The position numbers and the translations under genes are program-made. This document shows positions 41,140-48,968 of a DNA stretch of 64,000 bases, one piece after another. The stretch is from JAOUGY01 sp963792365 (GTDB taxonomy: Bacteria; Actinomycetota; Acidimicrobiia; Spongiisociales; ZC4RG35): positions 1,170,303 to 1,234,302 of the forward strand of contig CAWBVW010000001.1 in NCBI GenBank assembly GCA_963792365.1, written 5' to 3'. Below the pieces are notes generated by a model. The model searched no databases. It was given only the letters and a program-made list of their open reading frames with translations, and was not told the origin of the DNA. Position 1 is the stretch's first letter, and every line of letters begins with the position of its first letter.

Positions 41140-41496
41140 ATGCGGGATCCAGTCGTTTCGTTGCGGGTTTGGAGCTTCTACGTCCTGGGAATCGGGGCCG
41201 CGCTCCTCCTGGTTCCCAATCTCGTGTTCGACATCCTGGGGATCCCCAACACCGACGACGTGTGGGTTCGGGTGCTCGGGTTGGTGGCGATCGTGCTCGG
41301 CGTGGTGTACCTGGCGGCAGCGGCCGGCGCTCACTTCGACATGGTCCGGGCGAGTGTCAACGCCCGCGCGGTGGCCGTGGTCGGGTTCCTCGTGCTCTGG
41401 ATCACGGGCGGGCCCTGGCAGCTGGGGATCTTTGCCGCCCTCGACCTGGCGGGTCTGGCCTGGTCGTGGAGCGCCGTTCAAACCGCCGACCGGTGA
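41140..41496 (+). CDS. small integral membrane protein
   Basis: 118 residues with four transmembrane segments (LRVWSFYVLGIGAALLLVPNLVF, VLGLVAIVLGVVYLAAAAG, AVAVVGFLVLWIT, LGIFAALDLAGLAWSW). Start ATG 41140 has GAGGAG upstream and TAGATT about 30 nt before. No named family; the pattern is that of small actinobacterial DUF4345-like proteins. Function unknown. Confidence 0.65.
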   Translation: MRDPVVSLRVWSFYVLGIGAALLLVPNLVFDILGIPNTDDVWVRVLGLVAIVLGVVYLAAAAGAHFDMVRASVNARAVAVVGFLVLWITGGPWQLGIFAALDLAGLAWSWSAVQTADR

Positions 41497-41584
41497 GCCC
41501 CGACCCGGCGACGGGCGCAACGATGTGAACGTATCTGTGACCCCGGCTCGCGGATCTCTCGTTCGGATGTCGATTGGAGATGAG

Positions 41585-42397
41585 ATGCCTGACACAGGCC
41601 CCGACCACGAGCTGTACACGACATCGCCGATCGACGTCGCCGGCGACTCGGCGACGAAACGAGCGGCTGCACACGCCAAGAAGGCCCGCAGGAAGGAGAA
41701 CCCACCTGAGGTCGAGAGAACAGGGGATCAGCGACGACAGATCCCGGTACGGCGGCCCGACGGGGGATACGCCTGGTATCAACAGATCGGACCCGACGGC
41801 ACGGGCAAGGTCTTCGCCGACAAGGAGCGCGAATACCGGGCGAGCCCACTTCCCGTGATGCGGTCGCATGGACCCAACGCCGGTCAGACGGTCGACCGGG
41901 AGGACCAAATCCTGCTGGCGATCTACGAGACCGCAGTGGGCGGGTGGACCACGCTCACCGACGTCCGGTTCCGGCTGCTGGGACTACTCCCGGCCGTGTC
42001 CGTGATCGTGTGGGCACAGCTCCTCGGCGAACCGTCGCTGCGGCGCGACCTTGCCGCCCTCGTCGGATTGGCCGTCGGAGTCGCCGGTCTGCTGGTGTCG
42101 CTGGGGATCTGGGCCTACGACCGCCGCAACAACGAGCTCTACAACGAGATGGTGAGCCGGGCCCGGCGAGTCGAAACCGAGCTCGGCGTGGACACCGGCG
42201 TGTTTCGAGGGCGCCCGGCCCCCGAGCGCAAGACGATCTCTCACGGACCTGCCACGCGGTTGGTGTACGGCACGGTGATCGCGGGGTGGCTCTTGGTGAT
42301 CGGTTGGTTCGGGCTACTGGCGGCCGGAATCATCGACGCGTCGGCGCTCGACACCTCCGCCATCCCAACCGGGACCACCGTCGCAAACGGCGGCTAG
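41585..42397 (+). CDS. protein with two C-terminal membrane helices, function unknown
   Basis: 270 residues from ATG 41585 (GGAGATGAG upstream); an ATG at 41567 adds six residues. The first ~110 residues are charged and soluble (KRAAAHAKKARRKENPPEVERT...). Membrane segments follow: LLGLLPAVSVIVWAQLL, LAALVGLAVGVAGLLVSLGIW and, near the end, VIAGWLLVIGWFGLLAAGI. NNELYNEMVSRARRVETELGVDTG between them is a cytoplasmic helix. No family recognised. Confidence 0.6.
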   Translation: MPDTGPDHELYTTSPIDVAGDSATKRAAAHAKKARRKENPPEVERTGDQRRQIPVRRPDGGYAWYQQIGPDGTGKVFADKEREYRASPLPVMRSHGPNAGQTVDREDQILLAIYETAVGGWTTLTDVRFRLLGLLPAVSVIVWAQLLGEPSLRRDLAALVGLAVGVAGLLVSLGIWAYDRRNNELYNEMVSRARRVETELGVDTGVFRGRPAPERKTISHGPATRLVYGTVIAGWLLVIGWFGLLAAGIIDASALDTSAIPTGTTVANGG

Positions 42398-42474
42398 TCC
42401 TGACGAGATGCCGCTCGTTCGCCGGCGGGCATCGCTCGCGTCCTTCACGAGTCGGTCGCGTGCCCGGGCCGCAA

Positions 42475-42732
42475 TCAGCGTCCCGACTTCTTGGCAATCC
42501 GTAGCAGCAGCCAGCCCATAATCGCCGGCACGGCCGACACCAGGAGTATCCAAAGAGCCGCGGAGGCAACACCCCCGAGGCCGTTCCAGCCGTACTCGTT
42601 GGCAAACAAGATCGAAGCCAGGACAGAGAGGATGAACACCACCACCGAAAGCGACGCCATCAGCAAACCCAAGAACCTCACGATGCGCGGCCCCACATTG
42701 CTGCGTCTCCGATGGCGCGGAGCGCTCATCAT
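42475..42732 (-). CDS. small membrane protein with two helices
   Basis: 85 residues from ATG 42732 or the adjacent ATG 42729, with GGGGGGAG directly upstream. A basic N-terminus (SAPRHRRRSNVGPRIVR) precedes FLGLLMASLSVVVFILSVLASILFA and ASAALWILLVSAVPAIMGWLLLRIA. No family recognised. Confidence 0.55.
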   Translation of the reverse strand: MMSAPRHRRRSNVGPRIVRFLGLLMASLSVVVFILSVLASILFANEYGWNGLGGVASAALWILLVSAVPAIMGWLLLRIAKKSGR

Positions 42733-43009
42733 CTCCCCCCTGACGCTTCGGCGAATCTTGCGTTCATCATCAGGCGGTTTCGGCCAATCGCCCACAGGCC
42801 CGACGCCATGAAGAAATCGGTTGGCGCTGCTTCGGCTCGAACCACGCCGAGCAAGGTGTCGTGGCACCTGTGCTCAACCACCTCTGCCCATCCACGACTA
42901 TGTATACCCGCGACGGAACGGCAGGCGTCGCCTCGCAAAGCGGTGCCCCAGCCAACATCCATCCCGGCACCTGAGTAGGTTGAGACACAAGCAGTCCAGG
43001 GAGGTTGGC

Positions 43010-44257
43010 ATGCAACGTTTGGGATGGATGGTGCTCTTGGTCGTGGCGCTACTCGCCACAGTGATCGCACCGGCGGCCGCCGGGAGTTCACAGGAAACAG
43101 TTCGGTTCGCGACATTCAACGCCTCGCTGAACCGCAACTTCGACGGTCAATTGCAAGTCGACCTCGGAAGTCCCGGCAACGCCCAGGCGGGCGTGATCGC
43201 CGAGATCATCCAGAGGTCCAGACCGGATGTGGTGCTCATCAACGAGTTCGATTACGACGCCGGCGACATCGCCCTGAACGGCTTCGCCGACAACTACCTC
43301 GCCGTCGCCCAAGCCGCTGACATCGACCCGATCTCCTATCCATACCGTTATGCGGCTCCCTCCAACACGGGGATTCATTCGGGGTTCGACCTCGACAACG
43401 ATGGCAGCGTCGATCAGGTGGCCGCCCCGTTCAACTTCGTCTACGCCAACGATTCATTCGGTTTCGGCTGGTTCCCCGGTCAGTTCGGCATGGCCGTCTA
43501 CTCGAGGTACCCCATCGATTTCGATGCGATCCGCACATTCCAGCTCTTCTTGTGGAAGGACATGCCGGGTGCCCTCCTCCCAGACGACCCGGCGACGGCG
43601 GCCCCCGCCGACTGGTTCTCGGAGCAAGAACTCGAGGTTGTGCGGCTCTCCTCGAAGAGCCACTGGGACGTCCCGATAAAGATCGGCAAGAAGACGGTGC
43701 ACTTCCTCGTCAGCCATCCCACCCCACCGGTGTTCGATGGCCCGGAGGATCGAAACGGCACCCGCAACTTCGACGAGATCCGCTTCTGGGCCGATTACAT
43801 CAGCCCCGGCCAGAGTGGCTACATCTATGACGACGACGGCGCGTATGGCGGGTTGAAGCCGGGCGAACTGTTCGTGATCGCAGGCGATCAGAACTCGGAC
43901 CCGGTCGACGGAGACAGCATCCCGGGAGCGATCCAACAACTCATCGATCATCCGCTGGTCAACACCAAGGTCACGCCGGCTAGCGTCGGCGCCGTCGAGC
44001 AGTCGGCGTTGCAGGGAGGCGCCAATGCGAGCCACCTCGGCGACCCGGCATTCGACACCGCCGACTTCAGCGACACTGCCCCGGGCAATCTCCGGGCCGA
44101 TTACGTGCTGCCGCGAAAGACGCTCCAGATCAAGGACGCCGGCGTCTTCTGGCCGCTGAGTACCGACCCGCTGTTCCCGCTGGTTGGCACATTCCCGTTC
44201 CCGAGCAGCGACCACCGATTGGTGTGGGTCGACGTCGCGGTGCCGACCGCCAAGTAG
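43010..44257 (+). CDS. secreted endonuclease/exonuclease/phosphatase-family protein
   Basis: 415 residues from ATG 43010, with GGGAGG upstream. Signal peptide MVLLVVALLATVIAPAAAG. The EEP fold is recognisable from VRFATFNASLNR (catalytic Asn), VVLINEFDYD (metal-binding Glu), FGMAVYSRYPI, HFLVSHPTPPVFDG, FVIAGDQNSDPVDGDS (Asp/Asn) and the final SSDHRLVWVDV (Asp-His). DLDNDGSVDQ resembles a calcium loop. Extracellular phosphodiesterase or nuclease; substrate unknown. A strong hairpin terminator follows. Confidence 0.85.
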   Translation: MQRLGWMVLLVVALLATVIAPAAAGSSQETVRFATFNASLNRNFDGQLQVDLGSPGNAQAGVIAEIIQRSRPDVVLINEFDYDAGDIALNGFADNYLAVAQAADIDPISYPYRYAAPSNTGIHSGFDLDNDGSVDQVAAPFNFVYANDSFGFGWFPGQFGMAVYSRYPIDFDAIRTFQLFLWKDMPGALLPDDPATAAPADWFSEQELEVVRLSSKSHWDVPIKIGKKTVHFLVSHPTPPVFDGPEDRNGTRNFDEIRFWADYISPGQSGYIYDDDGAYGGLKPGELFVIAGDQNSDPVDGDSIPGAIQQLIDHPLVNTKVTPASVGAVEQSALQGGANASHLGDPAFDTADFSDTAPGNLRADYVLPRKTLQIKDAGVFWPLSTDPLFPLVGTFPFPSSDHRLVWVDVAVPTAK

Positions 44258-44288
44258 GACGCGGCCCGATGGGGGCACGGCTCGATGC

Positions 44289-44321
44289 GGTGGGGGGCCT
44301 CCGTCCGGGAGGCCCCCCACC
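44289..44321 (+). terminator. GC-rich hairpin terminator
   Basis: Arms 44289-44302 (GGTGGGGGGCCTCC) and 44308-44321 are perfectly complementary with a 5-nt loop, 30 nt after the stop of the phosphatase-family gene. There is no U-tract, as is common in high-GC actinobacteria. Confidence 0.75.
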
Positions 44322-44520
44322 TCGTGCAGGGCCGTGTCTCATCCGCGCCCATCTGGCACCGCACGGGTGCGGTCTTGCTGTCGCGGCCGTTTCAGGGCCT
44401 AACCTCTGGGGCAGGCGACGCATCGAGCTCGGCCGGCTGCCGCTTTCGTGCCGTAGGGCCTTTGGACCTGGTGAGGGGGCGGAGCCGGAGGTAGGTTCGA
44501 AGAGTCTTGGAGAGGACGTG

Positions 44521-45612
44521 ATGAAACGAGCGGCAATCGTTTTGACCGCAGTTTTCGCCTTCATCTTGGCGCTCGGCGCCGTGGCCCTGGCGCAGGAAGA
44601 GGAGCAATTCCTCGGCGGCAAGCTGCGGATGGGAGACGGGATCACAGTCCCCGCCGGAGAGACAGTCGACGGCGACCTCTACATATTCGGCGGCGACGTG
44701 AACGTCGATGGCGTCGTCCTTGGTGATCTGATCGTCTTCGGCGGCACGGTAACCGTCGACGGAGAGGTGGAGGGCGACCTGATGGTCGGGTCGGGAACTC
44801 TCACCCTCAACGGAACCGTGTCGGGAGACATGCGAGTAGGGGCCGGACAAGTCACCACTCGAGGAGACGTGGGCGAAGACATCCTGGCAGGCGTCGGACA
44901 ACTGAACGTCAACGGTGACGTGGGCGGGGACCTCGTCTTTGGCGCAGGCATCGTCGGCGTCGGCGGCGACGTTGCAGGCGACGTCCTCGGACAAACCGGT
45001 TCGTACACCCTCAGCGGCACCGTGCAGGGAACCGAAGATGTCACCGTCAACGAGCCCCGAGAGGTGGAGCGTCCCAATGTGTTCCTCCAGGCTCTCCATC
45101 GCTTCGCCTCATTGCTCATCATCGGGTTCTTGATCCTCGGGCTCGGGCGGTCGACATTCCAGCGCACGGTGGCCGCCATCACCGACAGGCCGGGACCGGT
45201 GGCGTTGTGGGGCTTTGGGTTCCTGCTCGGACTCGTGGTCGTGCCCGGGGTGGTGACGTTGGTCGGAGTCCTGCTCGCCATCGTGTTCGGCTGGCTCGGT
45301 TTGGGCTTGATCGTCGGACTGATCGTTGTGATGGTCGCCCTCACCTGGGTGTTGACAGCGGCCATCGGCTTCATCATGGTCGCCGTGCTCGCCCCCCTGA
45401 CAACCGGGACATGGCTTGCTGTTCGCTTCCTTCCCGACCGCACCGCCGGTTACCTGGAGATGGCAGCGGGCATCGCAGTGCTGGTGGTTCTGGGGCTCAT
45501 CCCGGTGGTACGGGTTCTGGTCGGCCTGGCGGTGACCGTCATGGGTGCCGGCGCCTGGCTTCAACTGATGCAACGGTCATCCAAGGCGGCGGTGGCGGCA
45601 GTCGAGCCCTGA
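44521..45612 (+). CDS. bactofilin-like/polymer-forming domain membrane protein
   Basis: 363 residues from ATG 44521. Signal or first helix AIVLTAVFAFILALGAVALA. Residues 35-185 are a run of short beta turns (GDLYIFGGDVNVDGVVLGDLIVFGGTVTVDGEVEGDLMVGSG...), the right-handed beta-helix pattern of bactofilins/polymer-forming cytoskeletal proteins, here exported. The C-terminal ~160 residues have at least four membrane helices (LLIIGFLILGLG, VALWGFGFLLGLVVVPGVVTLVGVLLAIVFGWLG...). Such proteins occur in many bacteria; a scaffold role is assumed. Confidence 0.75.
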   Translation: MKRAAIVLTAVFAFILALGAVALAQEEEQFLGGKLRMGDGITVPAGETVDGDLYIFGGDVNVDGVVLGDLIVFGGTVTVDGEVEGDLMVGSGTLTLNGTVSGDMRVGAGQVTTRGDVGEDILAGVGQLNVNGDVGGDLVFGAGIVGVGGDVAGDVLGQTGSYTLSGTVQGTEDVTVNEPREVERPNVFLQALHRFASLLIIGFLILGLGRSTFQRTVAAITDRPGPVALWGFGFLLGLVVVPGVVTLVGVLLAIVFGWLGLGLIVGLIVVMVALTWVLTAAIGFIMVAVLAPLTTGTWLAVRFLPDRTAGYLEMAAGIAVLVVLGLIPVVRVLVGLAVTVMGAGAWLQLMQRSSKAAVAAVEP

Positions 45613-45751
45613 GCGCCCCGTGGGTTCGGCGCCGGCCAAGCGACCACAGCTCGCGGGCGGATGAGCGCCGGCCGCTGAGGGACGGCGGCGATGGAGTTCG
45701 CGGCCCGCTCACGTCCCGCGCCGGTGGTTGACCCCGTATCGTTTCGGCATC

Positions 45752-47515
45752 ATGTCGTCGTGGTTTCCCGTGGTCGAGTGGCTTCCGAACTATCGGCGCC
45801 CGTCGTTCGGGAACGACCTGCGGGCGGCGGTGATCGTGACCGCTTTGATGGTGCCTCAATCGCTCGGATACGCCGCCATCGCCGGGGTACCGGTCCAGGT
45901 GGGTCTGTATGCGATCCCGGCGGCGCTGATCGCATACGGCCTGCTCGGTTCGTCACCGCAGTTGGTGGTGGGGCCGGTGTCCACGGTGTCGGTGGTGTCC
46001 GGGTCGATCATCGCCTCGGAGGCTGGCGGCGACCCGGCGAGGGCCATCGCCCTCACGACTGCGCTCGCCATCGCCTCCGGGTTGATTCTCTTGGCCGCCG
46101 GTTTCCTCCGTGTGGGATGGGTGGCCGAGTTCCTCTCCAAGCCCATCATCAGCGGGTTCGTGTTCGGCTTGTCGGTGGTGATCGTGATGGGTGAGATCCC
46201 GATACTGCTCGGCATCCCGCCTGTGTCGGGTGCGGTCGCAGGCCGACTCCTCGGGATCGTCGGCGGTGTCTCGGACCTCCACCCCCTGACAGCAGGGATC
46301 GCCGCCCTGTGTCTGGCGGTGCTGTTTACGGCGGGCCGCCGGTGGCCCCGTGTGCCGTGGGGTCTCCTTCTTGTGGTGGGAGGACTGATCGCCTCGCGCC
46401 TGGCTGACCTCGCTGAGCGTGGCGTGGTCCTCGTGGGTGCGGTGCCCCGTGGGCTGCCGGCGCCGGCGATCCCCGATGTGGCGGCGTCGGAGCTTCCTGG
46501 ACTGCTGTTCAGCGGTGCCGCCCTCGCCCTCGTGGGCCTCGCCGAGAGCCTCAGCGCCGCGCGGCTGTTCGCCGTCCGCGGTGGCTATCGCGTCGACGCC
46601 GACCAGGAGTTCATCGCCACCGGCACGTCGAACGTCTTTGCAGGGCTCTTTGGCGGCCTGGGCGTGGCAGGAAGCCTCTCCAAGACCGCAGCGTCGGACC
46701 GGTCGGGAGGGGAAAGCCAGATGACCGGCCTGGTGGCAGCCGTCCTCGTGCTCGTCACGCTGGTGTTGTTTGCTCCGTCGCTGGGCAACTTGCCACGAGC
46801 CGTGTTGTCGGCCGTGGTAGTCCACGCGGTGTGGAGTCTCATGGATGTTGGATCCTTGAGACGGTACGCGCACATCCGCCGCAACGACTTCTCCGCAGCG
46901 ATCGCGGCGTTGGTGGGGGTCCTCGTGCTCGGCACGCTCTACGGGTTGTTGACGGCGATCGCGCTGTCGGTGATCGGGCTGGTCTACCGATCGACCCGGG
47001 TCGAGATCGAGGTCATGGGTCGGATCCCCGCCGAGAAGGCGGCTTGGGGTTCGCTCACACGGCACCCGGAACGCCGGACCATCGACGGCATCCTCGTGCT
47101 CCGGTTGAGTGCCCCGCTGTTCTGGGTGAACGCCGCCACGGTCGAACAAAAGGTGATGAGCAAGGTCGCCACTGCTCCCGCCACCCAGGTGGTGATCCTC
47201 GACTTGGAGGCGACCAACCAACTCGATGCCACCAGCGCCGACACCCTGACTTCCCTCATCGCCCAGCTCAGGGCCAGCGGCATCGACGTACTCCTGGTGC
47301 GTGTGATGCATGAGGTACGCGGCGTCCTCCGACGCACCGGGGTGCTCGAGGAGCTTGGAGACGACCACATGTGGCACAGCATCTCCCAGGGGGTGAGACA
47401 CGCCCGGAGGACATTCGGGATCAAGGGGTGGTCCGACGACACCGAGCCAGACGAAGCCGGAGACAGCGACATCACCATCGGCATCGACGAGGGGGACGAA
47501 ACGGCACCCACCTGA
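45752..47515 (+). CDS. SulP-family anion transporter with STAS domain
   Basis: 587 residues from ATG 45752; TATCGT lies 9 nt upstream, a leaderless-type start; an alternative GTG lies just upstream. The SulP hallmark DLRAAVIVTALMVPQSLGYAAIAGVPVQVGLYA is at about 20-52, followed by ten or more membrane helices and the LFGGLGVAGSLSKTAASDRSGG block. A cytoplasmic STAS domain (about 455-565: VVILDLEATNQLDATSADTLTSLI) ends the protein. Transports sulfate or another small anion (bicarbonate, nitrate or molybdate are possible). The last residues are an acidic tail. Confidence 0.88.
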   Translation: MSSWFPVVEWLPNYRRPSFGNDLRAAVIVTALMVPQSLGYAAIAGVPVQVGLYAIPAALIAYGLLGSSPQLVVGPVSTVSVVSGSIIASEAGGDPARAIALTTALAIASGLILLAAGFLRVGWVAEFLSKPIISGFVFGLSVVIVMGEIPILLGIPPVSGAVAGRLLGIVGGVSDLHPLTAGIAALCLAVLFTAGRRWPRVPWGLLLVVGGLIASRLADLAERGVVLVGAVPRGLPAPAIPDVAASELPGLLFSGAALALVGLAESLSAARLFAVRGGYRVDADQEFIATGTSNVFAGLFGGLGVAGSLSKTAASDRSGGESQMTGLVAAVLVLVTLVLFAPSLGNLPRAVLSAVVVHAVWSLMDVGSLRRYAHIRRNDFSAAIAALVGVLVLGTLYGLLTAIALSVIGLVYRSTRVEIEVMGRIPAEKAAWGSLTRHPERRTIDGILVLRLSAPLFWVNAATVEQKVMSKVATAPATQVVILDLEATNQLDATSADTLTSLIAQLRASGIDVLLVRVMHEVRGVLRRTGVLEELGDDHMWHSISQGVRHARRTFGIKGWSDDTEPDEAGDSDITIGIDEGDETAPT

Positions 47516-47552
47516 GGCGTCCTGTCGCGTCTCGAGGCGAAGCGTCAAATGG

Positions 47553-47593
47553 GGAATCCCCCTGGCTGCCTCCGTGGAGATCTGTCCCCCTTT
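47553..47593 (+). repeat. truncated structured repeat at the IS110 left flank
   Basis: GGAATCCCCCTGGCTGCCTC matches the start of copies A and B at 26.3-26.5 kb. The second half of stem 1 is replaced (TGGAGATC instead of GGCAGCC), then TGTCCCCCTTT resumes the repeat and stops before the GGGGGAC arm. The break coincides with the probable left boundary of the IS110 element. Confidence 0.6.
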
Positions 47594-47610
47594 GTGTCAT
47601 GGTTGGGGTG

Positions 47611-47707
47611 GGTGATGGTCTTCCCGGGTTGGCTCACTGTCCCCGTGTCCACCCTGGCGGGGTGTGACTTTCGCAGGGCTTGTCGTGTCCCGGGAAGGCC
47701 AGTCACC
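47611..47707 (+). ncRNA. candidate IS110 bridge RNA segment
   Basis: GGTGATGGTCTTCCCGGG (47611-47628) pairs with CCCGGGAAGGCCAGTCACC (47689-47707), giving a stem of about 17 pairs with one bulge and one G-U, enclosing about 60 nt that contain a smaller hairpin CACCC-tggc-GGGGTG. A long stem with internal loop in the non-coding left end of an IS110 element is what is expected of part of its bridge RNA. Guide loops have not been matched to the target. Confidence 0.4.
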
Positions 47708-47824
47708 GTTCAGGATCGTGTGACCTGATAGAAGTCCCTCCGCCATCGTGTGTGTCGACAAAGGGCTGTCCACGTTCCTGGCGTCACCCGTCAGCAACCG
47801 CAGGGTCGTGAAAGGAGACACAGG

Positions 47825-48844
47825 ATGAAGCCTATAGCGATGGGCTGTGACCCGCATTTGGACACGTTCACGGCGGCAGTGATCGACGAGTCTGGCCGGC
47901 CGATCGATCAGCGTCGCTGTTCGAACACTCCGACCGGCTACGCCGAAGCGGCCCGCATGTGCCGCCGTCATCACCTCGTCACGGTGGGAATCGAGGGGGC
48001 GTCGGGTCATGGCCGTCCCCTCGCCGCCTATCTGGTGCAACACGGTATCGAAGTGATCGAGGTGACGTCTCGGGTCACCGCCGCCGGACGAGACCGAGCC
48101 GGCAAAACCGATCCCGGTGACGCGGTGGTCGTGGCCCGGGCCACCGCTGCGGACCGGGGACACACATGGCGACACGACCCTGCACTCGAGGCGCTCCGAG
48201 TGCTGGTCCACCGCCGGGACAGCCTGGTCAAAGCCCAAACCGGTGACATCAACCAGCTTCGTGCCCTCCTGGCCGAAATCGACCCCCACCGGGCGGCAGG
48301 GATGCGGCGGCTCCGTTCCAAAACCGTTCTCACCCAACTCGGCCGGGTCCGCTACGGCGGCAACCCCCACCGGGTCACCATCGCCGCCGTCATCCGACAG
48401 ATCGCCCGCACCTGCCTCGACCGCCGACACCACATCCACCAGCTCACCACCCACATCACCGACCTGTTACCCCCCGACGGACACCGACTGGTAGAACACG
48501 TCCACGGCTGCGGCGTCATCACCGCCGCCACCCTCATCGCCGAACTCGCCGGCACCGCCGGGTTCGCAACCGCCGCCCGCTTCGCGTCCTGGACCGGCAC
48601 CGCCCCCATCCCCGTCTCCTCCGGCCGAACCGACCGGCACCGGCTCAACCGAGGCGGCAACCGTCAAGCCAACCGGGCCCTCCACACCATCATCATCACC
48701 CAACTCCAAACCGGCGGTGAAGCCGCCCACTACACCCACCGGCGCATCACCGAAGGCAAAACCCGAAAAGAAGCCATCCGAGCCGCCAAACGCCACCTCG
48801 CACGACGCATCTGGAAACTCCTCAACACCAACAACTTGACATAG
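47825..48844 (+). CDS. IS110-family transposase (DEDD recombinase)
   Basis: 339 residues from ATG 47825 (AAAGGAG 7 nt upstream). RuvC-like DEDD N-terminus: Asp9 (GCDPHLDTF), Glu57 (VGIEGASGHG), Asp96 and Asp99 (GKTDPGDA). C-terminal Transposase_20 domain with helix-hairpin-helix VHGCGVITAATLIAELAG and the nucleophile Ser in APIPVSSGRTDRHRLNRGGNR. Full-length for the family and intact. The 3' third is very C-rich and uses codons unlike the neighbours, consistent with acquisition. It excises and inserts DNA guided by a bridge RNA. Confidence 0.92.
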   Translation: MKPIAMGCDPHLDTFTAAVIDESGRPIDQRRCSNTPTGYAEAARMCRRHHLVTVGIEGASGHGRPLAAYLVQHGIEVIEVTSRVTAAGRDRAGKTDPGDAVVVARATAADRGHTWRHDPALEALRVLVHRRDSLVKAQTGDINQLRALLAEIDPHRAAGMRRLRSKTVLTQLGRVRYGGNPHRVTIAAVIRQIARTCLDRRHHIHQLTTHITDLLPPDGHRLVEHVHGCGVITAATLIAELAGTAGFATAARFASWTGTAPIPVSSGRTDRHRLNRGGNRQANRALHTIIITQLQTGGEAAHYTHRRITEGKTRKEAIRAAKRHLARRIWKLLNTNNLT

Positions 48845-48968
48845 AAGAGCCCCGCGGGCGGCCATGGCGACCCAGGCCCTCGAGCTACTGCGGACCGAAC
48901 AAAGGGCCGGACGAGAAGGATGGGACGAGGGGTTGAAGACGACACCGCCCCCATCCCCTCGTCGTCGC

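Larger units (their letters stand above)
47594..48860 (+). mobile_element. IS110-family insertion element
   Basis: One transposase gene (47825-48844) preceded by about 230 nt of structured non-coding DNA, the architecture of IS110-group elements with the guide (bridge) RNA in the left end. The left boundary is placed where the structured repeat is interrupted (about 47594); the right boundary is uncertain and is given as just after the gene. IS110 elements typically have no terminal inverted repeats, and none are visible. The missing half of the repeat is not found on the right side. Confidence 0.6.

Noticed and set aside
45953..47548. 531-residue minus-strand frame opposite the SulP gene
   Set aside because: Shadow frame: rich in His, Arg, Asp and Gln, no recognisable fold, and the plus strand encodes an unmistakable SulP transporter.
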